Source: Bacteroidaceae bacterium
GTDB lineage: Bacteria > Bacteroidota > Bacteroidia > Bacteroidales > Bacteroidaceae
Reading direction: 5' to 3'
Assembly: GCA_017621515.1 (NCBI GenBank)
Contig: JAGASY010000013.1
Location: 19,982-83,981 of the forward strand
DNA length: 64,000 bases
In this document: positions 7,536 to 17,228 of the stretch, in pieces
Layout: each line of letters opens with the position of its first letter
Position numbering within the stretch: the stretch's first letter is position 1
Notes under the pieces: model-generated
Databases searched by the model: none
The model's input: only the letters and a program-made list of their open reading frames with translations
Told to the model about the DNA's origin: nothing
Translations under genes and position numbers: made by a program

Positions 7536-9536
7536 TCAAACAGGATCTACATCATAATGGATATTCAGTCCGTTAGATGAAGGAAGATGAAGCATCTGTT
7601 GCTTGACTGCACACAGAACGGAGCGCACCTTGCTTACAGACGCTCCGTTCTCAATCTTTATCACAATCTTACGTATGAACAACGACTGCACGCGTCCGAC
7701 CGGAGGACTGTCCGGTCCAAGTATTCTGTCGCCGAAAACCTCGCGGAGCATTGAAGCCATCGTCTGTGAAAGAGAATCCAGAACACGATTGTCCTTATGC
7801 CTCAGATAGACATATATCAGGCGGAAAAAGGGCGGATAGCGGAAGATACGACGCTCCTCCATCTGTGCTTGGAACATAGAAAGATAGTCGTTGCCTACAA
7901 CCTGCGTTATTATATCACTATCTACACTGCGGGTCTGAAGAACCACCCTTCCTTTATGTTTTTTCCGTCCGGCGCGTCCTGCCACTTGCGAAAGCACGTG
8001 GAATGTACGCTCGTAGCTCCTAAAATCGGGCTGGTTCAGCATCGTATCGGCATCGAGTACACCGACCACACTCACATTGTCGAAGTCAAGTCCCTTGGAC
8101 ACCATCTGAGTCCCGATAAGAATGTCGCTTTCGTGACTGGCAAAATCATTGATGATGCGCTCGTATGCAGCACGTGTACGCGCCGTGTCCAAGTCAAGCC
8201 GCAACGTGCTTGCCTCCGGAAACAGCTCCTTTATCTGATCTTCCACACGTTCCGTACCAATGCCGACAGTCGAGAAGTCCGCCTCTTCGCAATTCGGACA
8301 CCGGGGCGGAAGTGCGTATGTGTGTCCGCAATAATGACAAGTAAGCATTCCCGTGCCTTTATGATAAGTAAGACTCACATCGCAATGTTCGCAACGAGGA
8401 ACCCAGCCGCATGTACGGCACTCGATGAAAGGCGAATATCCGCGACGGTTCTGGAACAGAATCACTTGTTCGTGGCGGCTCAGTGCTTCTTTTATAGCAT
8501 CGACCAGCACAGGCGAGAAGGCACCGTTCATCCGTTTCTGATGCCGCAAACGTTTGATGTCAACAAGTTCAATGTCCGGAAGCTGCATGTCGTTGTATCT
8601 CTGCATCAAGGGCACATACCCGTAGCGTCCGTTCTGAGCATGATGGAAAGTCTCCAGACTCGGCGTCGCCGTGCCTAATAGCGTCTTCGCGCCATACTGA
8701 CGCGCAAGCATTATCGCCGCACTTCGCGCATGGTATCGGGGAGCAGGGTCTTGCTGCTTGTAGGAGGTCTCATGCTCTTCATCCACAATTACAAGCCCCA
8801 AGTTCCGGAAAGGCAGGAACACGGAAGAGCGCGCCCCAAGTATCAGACCGTAAGGCTTGTCGGAAAGAAGACGGCTATAGATTTCAACTCTTACCCCATC
8901 GGCAAACTTGGAATGATAGACTCCGAGCTTGTCACCAAAGACATTGCGCAGACGCTCCGTTATCTGTGTGGTAAGGGCTATCTCAGGAAGCAGATAAAGG
9001 ACCTGCTTTCCCTCCTGTATGTATTTGTCGATAAGATGGATATAGACCTCCGTTTTTCCGCTCGATGTCACCCCATGAAACAAGGTGATGTCTTTCTCCC
9101 GGAAACTATCGTTTATCTGTTCAAAAGCCCGCTGCTGTGCTGCATTCAGCGTGTTCTTCACCCCCTCAGCCTGCACCGTCGCCACTTTCTTTCGCCTCCT
9201 CGATGTTTCTTTTTTTTCAGTGGCTTTCATACCTGCGGGCATCGCCGCATTATAAACATCACCCACGGTACAGAGATAATAATCTGCCATCCACTGCCAA
9301 AAAGCAATCTGCCGGTCACTGACCGTCGGTACGGCATCCAGCACCTCGTGTATGTCTTTGACAAGAACATCCGCCGGGGCATCTTCATGCACACGAAGAA
9401 CTACACCGGTATAAATCTTTTTCTTTCCGAAAGGTACAACCACCCGGCTGCCTTTCTTCACCACGGTCTCCATGTCTCGCGGTATCGAATAGGTGAAAGC
9501 ATCAAAAGGAATCGGAAGTATGACGTCTGCGTACAT
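7536..9536 (-). CDS. priA: Primosomal protein N' (PriA), probably without winged-helix domain
   Basis: Superfamily 2 DNA helicase that restarts stalled replication forks. N-terminal 3'-DNA-end-binding domain at residues 1-100 (MYADVILPIPFDAFTYSIP), Walker A GVTSSGKTE at about 155-163, DEEH box in VIVDEEHE, eight zinc-binding cysteines in CRTCGWVPRCEHC and the following CHYC and CPNC pairs, and QVAGRAGR near the C-terminus. At 666 residues it is short: E. coli PriA has 732 and Bacteroides proteins about 800. Between AAMPAGMK and the helicase there are only about 26 mostly basic linker residues (103-128), where the winged-helix domain normally lies. The rest looks intact, so it is probably functional. 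Confidence 0.95.
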   Translation of the reverse strand: MYADVILPIPFDAFTYSIPRDMETVVKKGSRVVVPFGKKKIYTGVVLRVHEDAPADVLVKDIHEVLDAVPTVSDRQIAFWQWMADYYLCTVGDVYNAAMPAGMKATEKKETSRRRKKVATVQAEGVKNTLNAAQQRAFEQINDSFREKDITLFHGVTSSGKTEVYIHLIDKYIQEGKQVLYLLPEIALTTQITERLRNVFGDKLGVYHSKFADGVRVEIYSRLLSDKPYGLILGARSSVFLPFRNLGLVIVDEEHETSYKQQDPAPRYHARSAAIMLARQYGAKTLLGTATPSLETFHHAQNGRYGYVPLMQRYNDMQLPDIELVDIKRLRHQKRMNGAFSPVLVDAIKEALSRHEQVILFQNRRGYSPFIECRTCGWVPRCEHCDVSLTYHKGTGMLTCHYCGHTYALPPRCPNCEEADFSTVGIGTERVEDQIKELFPEASTLRLDLDTARTRAAYERIINDFASHESDILIGTQMVSKGLDFDNVSVVGVLDADTMLNQPDFRSYERTFHVLSQVAGRAGRKKHKGRVVLQTRSVDSDIITQVVGNDYLSMFQAQMEERRIFRYPPFFRLIYVYLRHKDNRVLDSLSQTMASMLREVFGDRILGPDSPPVGRVQSLFIRKIVIKIENGASVSKVRSVLCAVKQQMLHLPSSNGLNIHYDVDPV

Positions 9537-9661
9537 GTTCTACAGTTGTTTTTGTTATTACATCTTTTCTGTCGGAAATGCAAAGATAGTCTTTTTGTTC
9601 CTCATAACAATGCTTCGGTAATTTTTCAAGAGGCAGTCAATGGTTCAGCAGAGGCAAATCG

Positions 9662-11980
9662 TCATTTGAGAATGCCGGCATCTGTATCTTTATTATTCAA
9701 CTCTACTTCCTGCGTTTTGGATTTTATCCCATGATTCCAATGCCAAGAGAATGTAAGGAGAATGTTATTGCCCGCTTCGGAGTTACTGTGTCTTACTACT
9801 TTATGTACCACATTATTAAGTGTTTCTACACGATTGTTCGTACCTCCATGCTGGAATGGCTGCTCCCATGTAAGTCCAACCTTCAGGTTTTTCCAGCTGT
9901 AGGTTGCATTGAGAGAACTGGAATACTCATTATACCAAACAGTTTCTGCAAAAAGACTATTGTAGCGGCTACTTATAGCGGCAGACAAGTAGAACTTACC
10001 TAAATAACTTTCTAATGCGAAGTTACCATAAAAGAAACCTCGCTTATTTGCATACAGATTGCTTTTGGCATGAAAAAGATTATAACTTCCAGAACCACTT
10101 ACGACTAATTTATTATTAAAGGCAGCATAGCGCAAATAAGCCATCAGCACCAGTTGGTTCATATCCCGCTGGTTCTGTACTCCATTATCAAAGAATATCT
10201 GCCCATCCATTTCTGTACGGGTGATTGTCGGCATGATGGCTTTTTTATTGGAAGCGTATGTCACATTCAACATCGCATACAAGTTAGTTTTGTAGTAGGT
10301 CGCCTTTATTGAATTCTCTATATGATTGAAAGGTTTCAAAAAGGGATTACCGACACGACGTTCCCAATGATCTTTTTGTATGGTTATGTCGTTCAGAAGT
10401 GCCAAGGAGGGCAAACGAGATGCGAGATTGAATTGATATCCCAAACTGATAGCAGGTGATAAAGAGTAATTGAAATTGATTTGTGGTGTGAAACACAGTT
10501 TGTGATATTTGTCTTTATCCTGAGTGTAGTACTGGGCATCCAAAGATAGACTTGCACTTCCGGACAATTGTTTCCAGCGTCCGTCCATCTGTACGTATGC
10601 GTTGGAATTGGAATTCTTCATTTGGGTCTCACTGTTAATGCTTCCGGTATAATCATTTCTGGTATCACTATAGACAGAACGCAGACCTGAGGTCAAGTTT
10701 AGCCATTTAACTCCTTTGCTGTATTTGACTTCACCGATTAAGGATACTTTCTTGCCATTTATGCCATAAGAAGTTTGAAAAGTTCCAGTTCCACCTTCTT
10801 GCTCATAGGAATAATTGTAGTCGGAATTAATATACGTTCCAACCACATTAAAAACCAACTCCTGCTGGTGTGGTAGATATTTCTTGAAATACAGGTTTAA
10901 TGCCGGCGAACTATGCTGGTCTTTACTGCGAATATGGTAAGTATTATCGTTCTTTCCAGTCTCATTCACAAGGAATGTGCTATTTTGTTTTGGGTTACGT
11001 TGAATATTCATATATCCTTGTATCTGAAGTACATATTTATCGGGATGGGTAATATTGTATTTTAAGGTAGTCCCGTGTGTGGCGGACAACGTGCGTGAGG
11101 ATAAGCTCCGTGTATGCACAGTGTGCCAAATCTCGTTTGGCAAAAGATATTGGCTCAAGTCGTCAGAACTCAGACGTGAATAATTTTGATAGTTCCCACT
11201 CTGGTTGATGCTTAATTGGGAATTATTATTGTTATACGTGGCATAGATATTATTATACCCATTAGTAACTTTTACGGAGTTTGTAGTATTCATGCCTAAT
11301 GTGACACCATTCCGGGCTTGTTTAAGTACCAAATTAACAGCTATGGCGAGATGTGTTCCATATTTCAGTCCGGGATTACGGACAATTTCCACTCGTTTTA
11401 TCTGTTTTGGGTCGATTATGGCAATATCATTTACTTCTGCAGGGATATCATTAATGAATAAAGCCACACCACCTAAAGGATCCAGCGAAGATATTGTACG
11501 GGTTATCGGATTAACCACCAATAATGGTATAGGTAATTTCTTTAATAAATCCAATCCACTTCCAGATGTCTCAATCTGTTGTTCTGACGGATAGATACTT
11601 TGTTTGTCTGTAGTAAACACATTCCGATCTGCAACAATACGCACCTCGTTCAACTGTATATTCTTTTCATACATAACTAATATCCCTAAATCCAAATCTT
11701 GTCCTTGAGGAATTTGTACATCTGCAATGTATTCAGAATAACCAATATGAGAACACAACAGGGTATATTCACCTACTTCTACATTGCGCAGTATAAAAGT
11801 TCCTTTAGCCGTTGTTTGTGTGGACAACATTATCTTTCTGTCTTTTAATGTACATAAAAACACATTTGCACCATTAATAGGAGTATTTGTTTCATCGCAT
11901 ATTGTACCAACAAGGTCGTTAGCCTGAATATGCAGACAGCATGACAGTGATAGAAAAAGGAGAAATAAAAGTGGTCTCAT
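9662..11980 (-). CDS. Outer-membrane beta-barrel protein with N-terminal CarboxypepD_reg-like domain
   Basis: 772 residues. A signal peptide (MRPLLFLLFLSLSCCLHIQA) leads into a carboxypeptidase-regulatory-like beta domain (about 22-105, LVGTICDETNTPINGANVF). A plug-like domain follows (about 115-215, with GVALFINDIPAEVND and IKRVEIVRNPGLKYG), then a long aromatic, Asn-rich barrel. This is the TonB-receptor-like outer membrane family common in Bacteroidetes; there is no SusD partner, so a SusC-type glycan receptor is unlikely. Substrate cannot be told. It is the last of three barrel genes in a row on this strand, 112 bp after the next one. Confidence 0.85.
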   Translation of the reverse strand: MRPLLFLLFLSLSCCLHIQANDLVGTICDETNTPINGANVFLCTLKDRKIMLSTQTTAKGTFILRNVEVGEYTLLCSHIGYSEYIADVQIPQGQDLDLGILVMYEKNIQLNEVRIVADRNVFTTDKQSIYPSEQQIETSGSGLDLLKKLPIPLLVVNPITRTISSLDPLGGVALFINDIPAEVNDIAIIDPKQIKRVEIVRNPGLKYGTHLAIAVNLVLKQARNGVTLGMNTTNSVKVTNGYNNIYATYNNNNSQLSINQSGNYQNYSRLSSDDLSQYLLPNEIWHTVHTRSLSSRTLSATHGTTLKYNITHPDKYVLQIQGYMNIQRNPKQNSTFLVNETGKNDNTYHIRSKDQHSSPALNLYFKKYLPHQQELVFNVVGTYINSDYNYSYEQEGGTGTFQTSYGINGKKVSLIGEVKYSKGVKWLNLTSGLRSVYSDTRNDYTGSINSETQMKNSNSNAYVQMDGRWKQLSGSASLSLDAQYYTQDKDKYHKLCFTPQINFNYSLSPAISLGYQFNLASRLPSLALLNDITIQKDHWERRVGNPFLKPFNHIENSIKATYYKTNLYAMLNVTYASNKKAIMPTITRTEMDGQIFFDNGVQNQRDMNQLVLMAYLRYAAFNNKLVVSGSGSYNLFHAKSNLYANKRGFFYGNFALESYLGKFYLSAAISSRYNSLFAETVWYNEYSSSLNATYSWKNLKVGLTWEQPFQHGGTNNRVETLNNVVHKVVRHSNSEAGNNILLTFSWHWNHGIKSKTQEVELNNKDTDAGILK

Positions 11981-12092
11981 AATCTTGCAGTTATTTAATT
12001 AAAAGTTAGAATGTTATAGACAGGAATTCCGATAGAGTTATGATTGGCTGTGATTCAACATGAACTATTCCGTTATGGAATGATTGCTTTTC

Positions 12093-14900
12093 TTACTTAT
12101 GCCACTTATATATCACACTAAGCATAGCATAGCGAGGTAGAGAATTGTAAGACATGTTGGTATAGCCTTCGCTTGAAATTCTCCAAATATTGTGTACTGC
12201 CCGATTGAGAATGTCATGGGTAATGAGATTGAGCGTCAGACGGTCGTGACAGAGCGACTTTGTGATTTGGGCATTCCAAATAGAGTTGCTACTGTTCATC
12301 GCACTACTTTCATAACCGCTGTGGTAAAGTATTGACAAGTCGGAAGAAAACCGGAAACCAAAAGGCAGCGACCAACGGACTGCAAGACCACAGGAGAAAT
12401 CGGCAACACGCACATTTTCGTAAGATGGCAGGTCGCTCCACGACAGACCATATACAAAGCCTCCATGTAAGCTGGTATCGAATTTTGAGTTGGCACGGAA
12501 GGAGAACGTCAGTTTCTCGTCTATCTTGGCATGACGTGTAGTGATACGTTCCATCGTAGCACTTGCTTTCGAAAAGTCTTGTCCTCGCCAAACCATGTTT
12601 GAGTAGGTTATCCACAGCACATTGTCCACATGCCAGTTACGGGCTTTATCGATAGCGCGATTGAATGTGATACCGGCAAGCGTACTCCAATTACCATTAA
12701 TATTTTCATCTCGGCGGCTATAGACTCCTGTCTTGCGGTCGTAACAGACCGATGGCATTATCTGATTTGTTGTGATAGAAGCATCGAAATAGGTATAGAG
12801 CATCTGTTCATACCGCGGACAATTCTTCACAAAGTATGCCATAGCCTTATAGGTGTGCTGCGGTTTGAGGTCCGGATTACCTATATTAGTATTAAGCGGA
12901 TCGTAATGGCTTTCATATCCCACCAAATTAGTGATGTCCGGTAAAACGGTTTCTGTCGTAATCGATGCACTATAATAGATATTACGCTTATGAAGTTGTC
13001 GCGTAAAACTAATGGCAGGATTGAAGAATGTTTGGTTTCTCCGTACTTTAGTGTTCACATTGCCACGCTGGTAATGCTGGCGTCCGCGCTCGTACATCAG
13101 TGGCATCTTCAGTTCAAAGTTAGTATAGGATTCTGCACCGCTCTTCAAATAATAAATACGGGCGGAGAACTGGTGCCGCCTTGCACGTGTCACTATGTCA
13201 AGACTATTTTCCTTATCCATCAGTCCGTTTGAAAGAACAGAAGGTAATGCATCGATTGATGGAGTTTGCAGCATCCATGCAGCATCGCGGTCTAAACGAT
13301 AAGATGGTGCATCATCTGCGTCACGACTCTGACGGAATTTATAGCCAACATCCAAATTCCAGTCGTGTGAAAAGTGAAAAACATACTCAGCCTCAGTTTG
13401 CCAGTAGTATTGTTCAAACCAACGAGGTTCGTAGCGGCGACGTAAATCTTGCAATTGCCCGACATCATCATATTTCAATAGGTAATGAGAAAAACTTCTG
13501 CCTCTCTGTGTGCTGTAAACACCATCAAGGCGAATATTAAGGCGGTCACCCCAAGGCAGTTTCACGAGCACATGGTTGGCTGTAAATACCTGATGGTCAT
13601 AACTATGCAGCTTTGCATTGTCTTCCAGACGATACAATGCCCCAGTATCACCACTTACTCGTGCACTATCCTGCTGCTGTGCATCGCTATTTCCATAGTT
13701 ATATCCAATTAAAGAGGTTAGATACACAGGCGATGTAGATTTGTTACGAGTGAAAGTATTAGTCAAACTGAATTTCATATCATGCGTAAGCCCACTATGA
13801 CCACGATGAGCAAACTCCCCACCACCCTGCAAGTAATATTCGCTCTCTTGTTGGCTCTGACGGTTATTTTCATTGTCCGTAAATGTCACGGCAAGCTCAT
13901 TTTTCCAATTTTTACAGCGGTCTTCGCTGAATAGGTTCGCATTCACCTCGTTATGCCTTGTTATTCCATCAGTAGGGTCTGACGCATTCCATTCACCATT
14001 CTCTCCGGGACGACTCGTTTCATTGACATTGTTACTGTTACCAAAGACCGTAAGACGAGAATGGTCGGAAAAACGCAGACCAAAGGCACGCGCCATCCAC
14101 CGCTCGGCTGTACCTCCTCCTGCCTCAGCGTTGACAGTAAGCCCAACAGAATATTCGCGTTTCAACACCACATCCATCACATAGTCTTTCTTTTCAGCAT
14201 CATAGCCCAGAAATTCGCTCACATCAGAACATTTGTCATACACCTTTATATTTTTCACTGTATAGTATGGCAGATTGTCAAGCATCATTTTGTTATTGCC
14301 CTTGAAGAAATCAGTACCATTTAGCGTAAGGTAATCTACTTTACGTCCGTTTACTAATATATCTCCATTCTCTTTCAGTGTCACACCCGGCAATTGCCGA
14401 ATGAGTCCGTCAAGCATAGAACCTTGCGGCACATTAAACGCATCTGCATTGTAAACGAGCGTGTCACCCTTCCATACCAGCTGTACCTTCGATGCCTTCA
14501 CCACCACTTCATCAAGAGATTGTTCCAGCATTGAACTTTTTTTCTTTAGATTAATCCACGGCGCATATACATCCTTTGTGCGCTTATAGCATTTTACTTT
14601 CATCGCTATGTCAGCCGATTCATATCCTTCATGTTCTGCTTTCAGGATAATATTCTGCGTTTTCGCCGGCAATGAAAAGTGAAACAATGCATTATTCTCA
14701 TACATATAGGTACGAACCGTATCCACTACAATACCATCGTCTGTCATCAGAGTCACTTTTGAACCTTCAAGTCCAACCTGCAGAAATGAGTCAACCACAT
14801 ATCCCCACAAATTTATCCGCTCTTCTTTCTCATTGCTTTGCGCAGAAGCGGATAAAGAAAAAGATAATGCAATAATAAATACAGAAACCATCCAACTCAT
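12093..14900 (-). CDS. Outer-membrane beta-barrel protein (TonB-receptor-like)
   Basis: 935 residues with a signal peptide ending near ASAQS. An N-terminal beta-sandwich of regulatory type (about 30-115) precedes a plug domain with LDEVVVKASKVQLVWKGDTL, then LDGLIRQLPGVTLKENGDI and VNGRKVDYLTLNGTDFFKG. The remainder is a large barrel. The motif VVVKAS...GDTLVYNADAF is typical of the bacteroidete outer membrane beta-barrel family. No TonB box is certain. Neighbours are two more barrel genes and a membrane-bound regulator, so the group may respond to one signal; the ligand is unknown. Confidence 0.85.
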   Translation of the reverse strand: MSWMVSVFIIALSFSLSASAQSNEKEERINLWGYVVDSFLQVGLEGSKVTLMTDDGIVVDTVRTYMYENNALFHFSLPAKTQNIILKAEHEGYESADIAMKVKCYKRTKDVYAPWINLKKKSSMLEQSLDEVVVKASKVQLVWKGDTLVYNADAFNVPQGSMLDGLIRQLPGVTLKENGDILVNGRKVDYLTLNGTDFFKGNNKMMLDNLPYYTVKNIKVYDKCSDVSEFLGYDAEKKDYVMDVVLKREYSVGLTVNAEAGGGTAERWMARAFGLRFSDHSRLTVFGNSNNVNETSRPGENGEWNASDPTDGITRHNEVNANLFSEDRCKNWKNELAVTFTDNENNRQSQQESEYYLQGGGEFAHRGHSGLTHDMKFSLTNTFTRNKSTSPVYLTSLIGYNYGNSDAQQQDSARVSGDTGALYRLEDNAKLHSYDHQVFTANHVLVKLPWGDRLNIRLDGVYSTQRGRSFSHYLLKYDDVGQLQDLRRRYEPRWFEQYYWQTEAEYVFHFSHDWNLDVGYKFRQSRDADDAPSYRLDRDAAWMLQTPSIDALPSVLSNGLMDKENSLDIVTRARRHQFSARIYYLKSGAESYTNFELKMPLMYERGRQHYQRGNVNTKVRRNQTFFNPAISFTRQLHKRNIYYSASITTETVLPDITNLVGYESHYDPLNTNIGNPDLKPQHTYKAMAYFVKNCPRYEQMLYTYFDASITTNQIMPSVCYDRKTGVYSRRDENINGNWSTLAGITFNRAIDKARNWHVDNVLWITYSNMVWRGQDFSKASATMERITTRHAKIDEKLTFSFRANSKFDTSLHGGFVYGLSWSDLPSYENVRVADFSCGLAVRWSLPFGFRFSSDLSILYHSGYESSAMNSSNSIWNAQITKSLCHDRLTLNLITHDILNRAVHNIWRISSEGYTNMSYNSLPRYAMLSVIYKWHK

Positions 14901-15002
14901 TGTTATTCTTTTATCGGGTGAAAGAGTTTATGAAATAAAGAGGACTGTCTAATGTTCTAAGTTTCTACATATATGATTATCATAAACCGTATGCACAGCT
15001 TG

Positions 15003-17084
15003 CTATAGACGTTTCAGTTCATCTTCCGCCGCAGAAGAACCTTTGTATTTGCTCTTGCGAGGCTGGAAATTATAGATGACGTTGAGCGAGACACCACGTC
15101 GGTCATAACTCTGACATTTGTCAACAAAAATGCCACAAGTATTCATTGTCCAATCGTTGCCGGCTGTGTTGAATATATCAGTAGCTGACAGTTTTACAGT
15201 CAGTGCCTTGTGAAGAAAAGTCTTGCTGACTGAGGCATCCATTGTGAACCACATAGTACAAAAACGGTTCGTATGCATATCGCCTTGTGTCTGTCCGTTG
15301 ATATTGGCAGTGAGCATCCAACCATGAGACAAAGCTAATGTGTTATCAAAATAATATGAGAATATAGGTTTGTTGTGGCGCGTATTGTCGAGAGTGAACC
15401 ACTGACGATACATTCCGGCAGTGACATTCGGAGTCCAACAGCCCATCGGTTTACTCCAGACAAGATAGAGACTCAAAGCCGACACGTCAATATTCATAGG
15501 GTGCATCAGGAGCTGAAGGTTGTCGGCAGGATAAAGTTGCTTGACAAAAGCGTATGTGTCGATGCTACGCATAAAATTAGCTTGAAGCATAAAGCCATTC
15601 CACATACCGAACAGTTGAACATCGTGCAACTGCTCATCGCGCAGCACAGGATTGCCGCCCTCTATTTCGTGAAGCCCAACATAACTGAGCGAACCGGTCA
15701 GTTGGGAGTATGGCGGTTTTACCGTGGGCATTCTGTAGCTGAGACTTATTTGTGCGTCATCGCTGAAAGAATAGCTCAATGACAGGTCGGGAGTCAGTTG
15801 ATGGTCGCGACGACTTACATTCTCGTCTCGCTTGCCATCTACTTTGAAGTCATAATCAACATACTCATATCTTGCTCCAAGCGAAAGAGAGAACTTTCCT
15901 AATGTCCGCGCCCATGACGCGAACAGAGCCGAGGAAATCTGCCTTGCATCAGTAAGAGACGACGGGATGTATTCTCCTACCTTATTGTTCAACATGCGAT
16001 AATCAAGAGTTGTATGTGTATAGCTGTTCTGTGTCCCGACAGTGAAGTCTCCGTTCCAGAGCGGGCATCTCAAATATAGTTTTCCCGCCCAGAGTGTTGA
16101 ATTTCTATAATCCGTGGAGTTCACATTGTCTGCGTTTGCATCGGGATAGGTTGTGGCAGTTCTATTATCGGCTTTCGAGGTTTTGAAGTCACCATCGAAA
16201 TGAAGAAGATATTTGTCAGCAAAGGTGTTCTCATAGTAAACGGATGCAAAATGACTGTGGGCACGTATCCGTTTATCTATCTCGCGACTCAATACAGGAT
16301 TATTATCAAGCCACTCAGTTCCGATATTATTGAAATCGCCATGCTCTGGACTTAAGCGGTAGTATGCACCGAATGACTGCGAATCTTTTGCATAGTTGAA
16401 CCCAGCCTTTATCATCCCTGTTATAGTGGGATACGAATTATGCTGACTGCTTCCCACCACAGTTTCTTTCTCTTCATACACAAGCTTGTTAGTAGTAGAA
16501 CCCTTGATAAGATGGTTGTTGCGGTTTATTATTCCGTTCAGAAAGAAATCCCAGCCTCCGGTTCTGTAGTTCAGTCCAAGATTGTCCATCACAGACCATT
16601 TGCGATACCGTTGAAATTGGAACTGCTCGGTAAGCGACAGTCCTTTCACGAAATTACGTCTGGTGGTAATCCTCAGAACTGCTCCTGTCTCACTTCCGTA
16701 AGTTGCTCCGGGAGCCATAAGCAGCTCTACTTTCTTTAGATTAGACGAGAGAATCTGCTGCAATTCCAATTCTCCATCCATCGATCGCCCGTCAATATAG
16801 ATTTCGATATTGCTTTTGCCGATGACACTGACAGTATTGTCTTGAACCTTAATCATCGGCAGTTGGGCAAGCACATCCAAAGCAGTGCCAAGGTCGGCAA
16901 GATTGGAACCGGGAATAGTGGATACGAGTGTAGAGCCGACAAGTTTAGTCGCAGGTTGTTTGGCAGTTACAACCACTTCTTGCAACTCGCGCATGAGACT
17001 GTCAGCAGCCTCCTGATTCTGTGCCCAACCCGGCTCAATAGTGAGAAGAGCAGAAAAAAATGAGATAAATATTTTAGCGTTCAT
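15003..17084 (-). CDS. Outer-membrane beta-barrel protein, plug plus barrel only
   Basis: 693 residues. Signal peptide ends near EPGWAQ. Unlike the two barrel proteins downstream it has no regulatory-like domain: the plug starts at once with LQEVVVTAKQPATKLVGSTL, then LDVLAQLPMIKVQDNTVSVIG and IEIYIDGRSM. A barrel of about 550 residues follows. Likely a transporter or receptor in the outer membrane. It lies 144 bp downstream of the membrane-tethered regulator gene (17229-18212), which suggests control by it. Confidence 0.85.
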   Translation of the reverse strand: MNAKIFISFFSALLTIEPGWAQNQEAADSLMRELQEVVVTAKQPATKLVGSTLVSTIPGSNLADLGTALDVLAQLPMIKVQDNTVSVIGKSNIEIYIDGRSMDGELELQQILSSNLKKVELLMAPGATYGSETGAVLRITTRRNFVKGLSLTEQFQFQRYRKWSVMDNLGLNYRTGGWDFFLNGIINRNNHLIKGSTTNKLVYEEKETVVGSSQHNSYPTITGMIKAGFNYAKDSQSFGAYYRLSPEHGDFNNIGTEWLDNNPVLSREIDKRIRAHSHFASVYYENTFADKYLLHFDGDFKTSKADNRTATTYPDANADNVNSTDYRNSTLWAGKLYLRCPLWNGDFTVGTQNSYTHTTLDYRMLNNKVGEYIPSSLTDARQISSALFASWARTLGKFSLSLGARYEYVDYDFKVDGKRDENVSRRDHQLTPDLSLSYSFSDDAQISLSYRMPTVKPPYSQLTGSLSYVGLHEIEGGNPVLRDEQLHDVQLFGMWNGFMLQANFMRSIDTYAFVKQLYPADNLQLLMHPMNIDVSALSLYLVWSKPMGCWTPNVTAGMYRQWFTLDNTRHNKPIFSYYFDNTLALSHGWMLTANINGQTQGDMHTNRFCTMWFTMDASVSKTFLHKALTVKLSATDIFNTAGNDWTMNTCGIFVDKCQSYDRRGVSLNVIYNFQPRKSKYKGSSAAEDELKRL

Positions 17085-17228
17085 GTGAGTAAAATTTTAT
17101 GTACAAAATTACTCACAAAAGCTCTAAAGTTCCAAAACAATCGTCTGACCACAACAATTGCAACACACTATCGTTCAATTAGTTGCGCAGAAACATTCAG
17201 AAAAAGTCTGACCAAAGAGGAAACAGAG

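Noticed and set aside
9662..11980. SusC-type glycan receptor
   Set aside because: No SusD-like gene, no SusC-length protein with a typical TonB box, and no glycan enzymes nearby; outer-membrane barrel family is the safer call.
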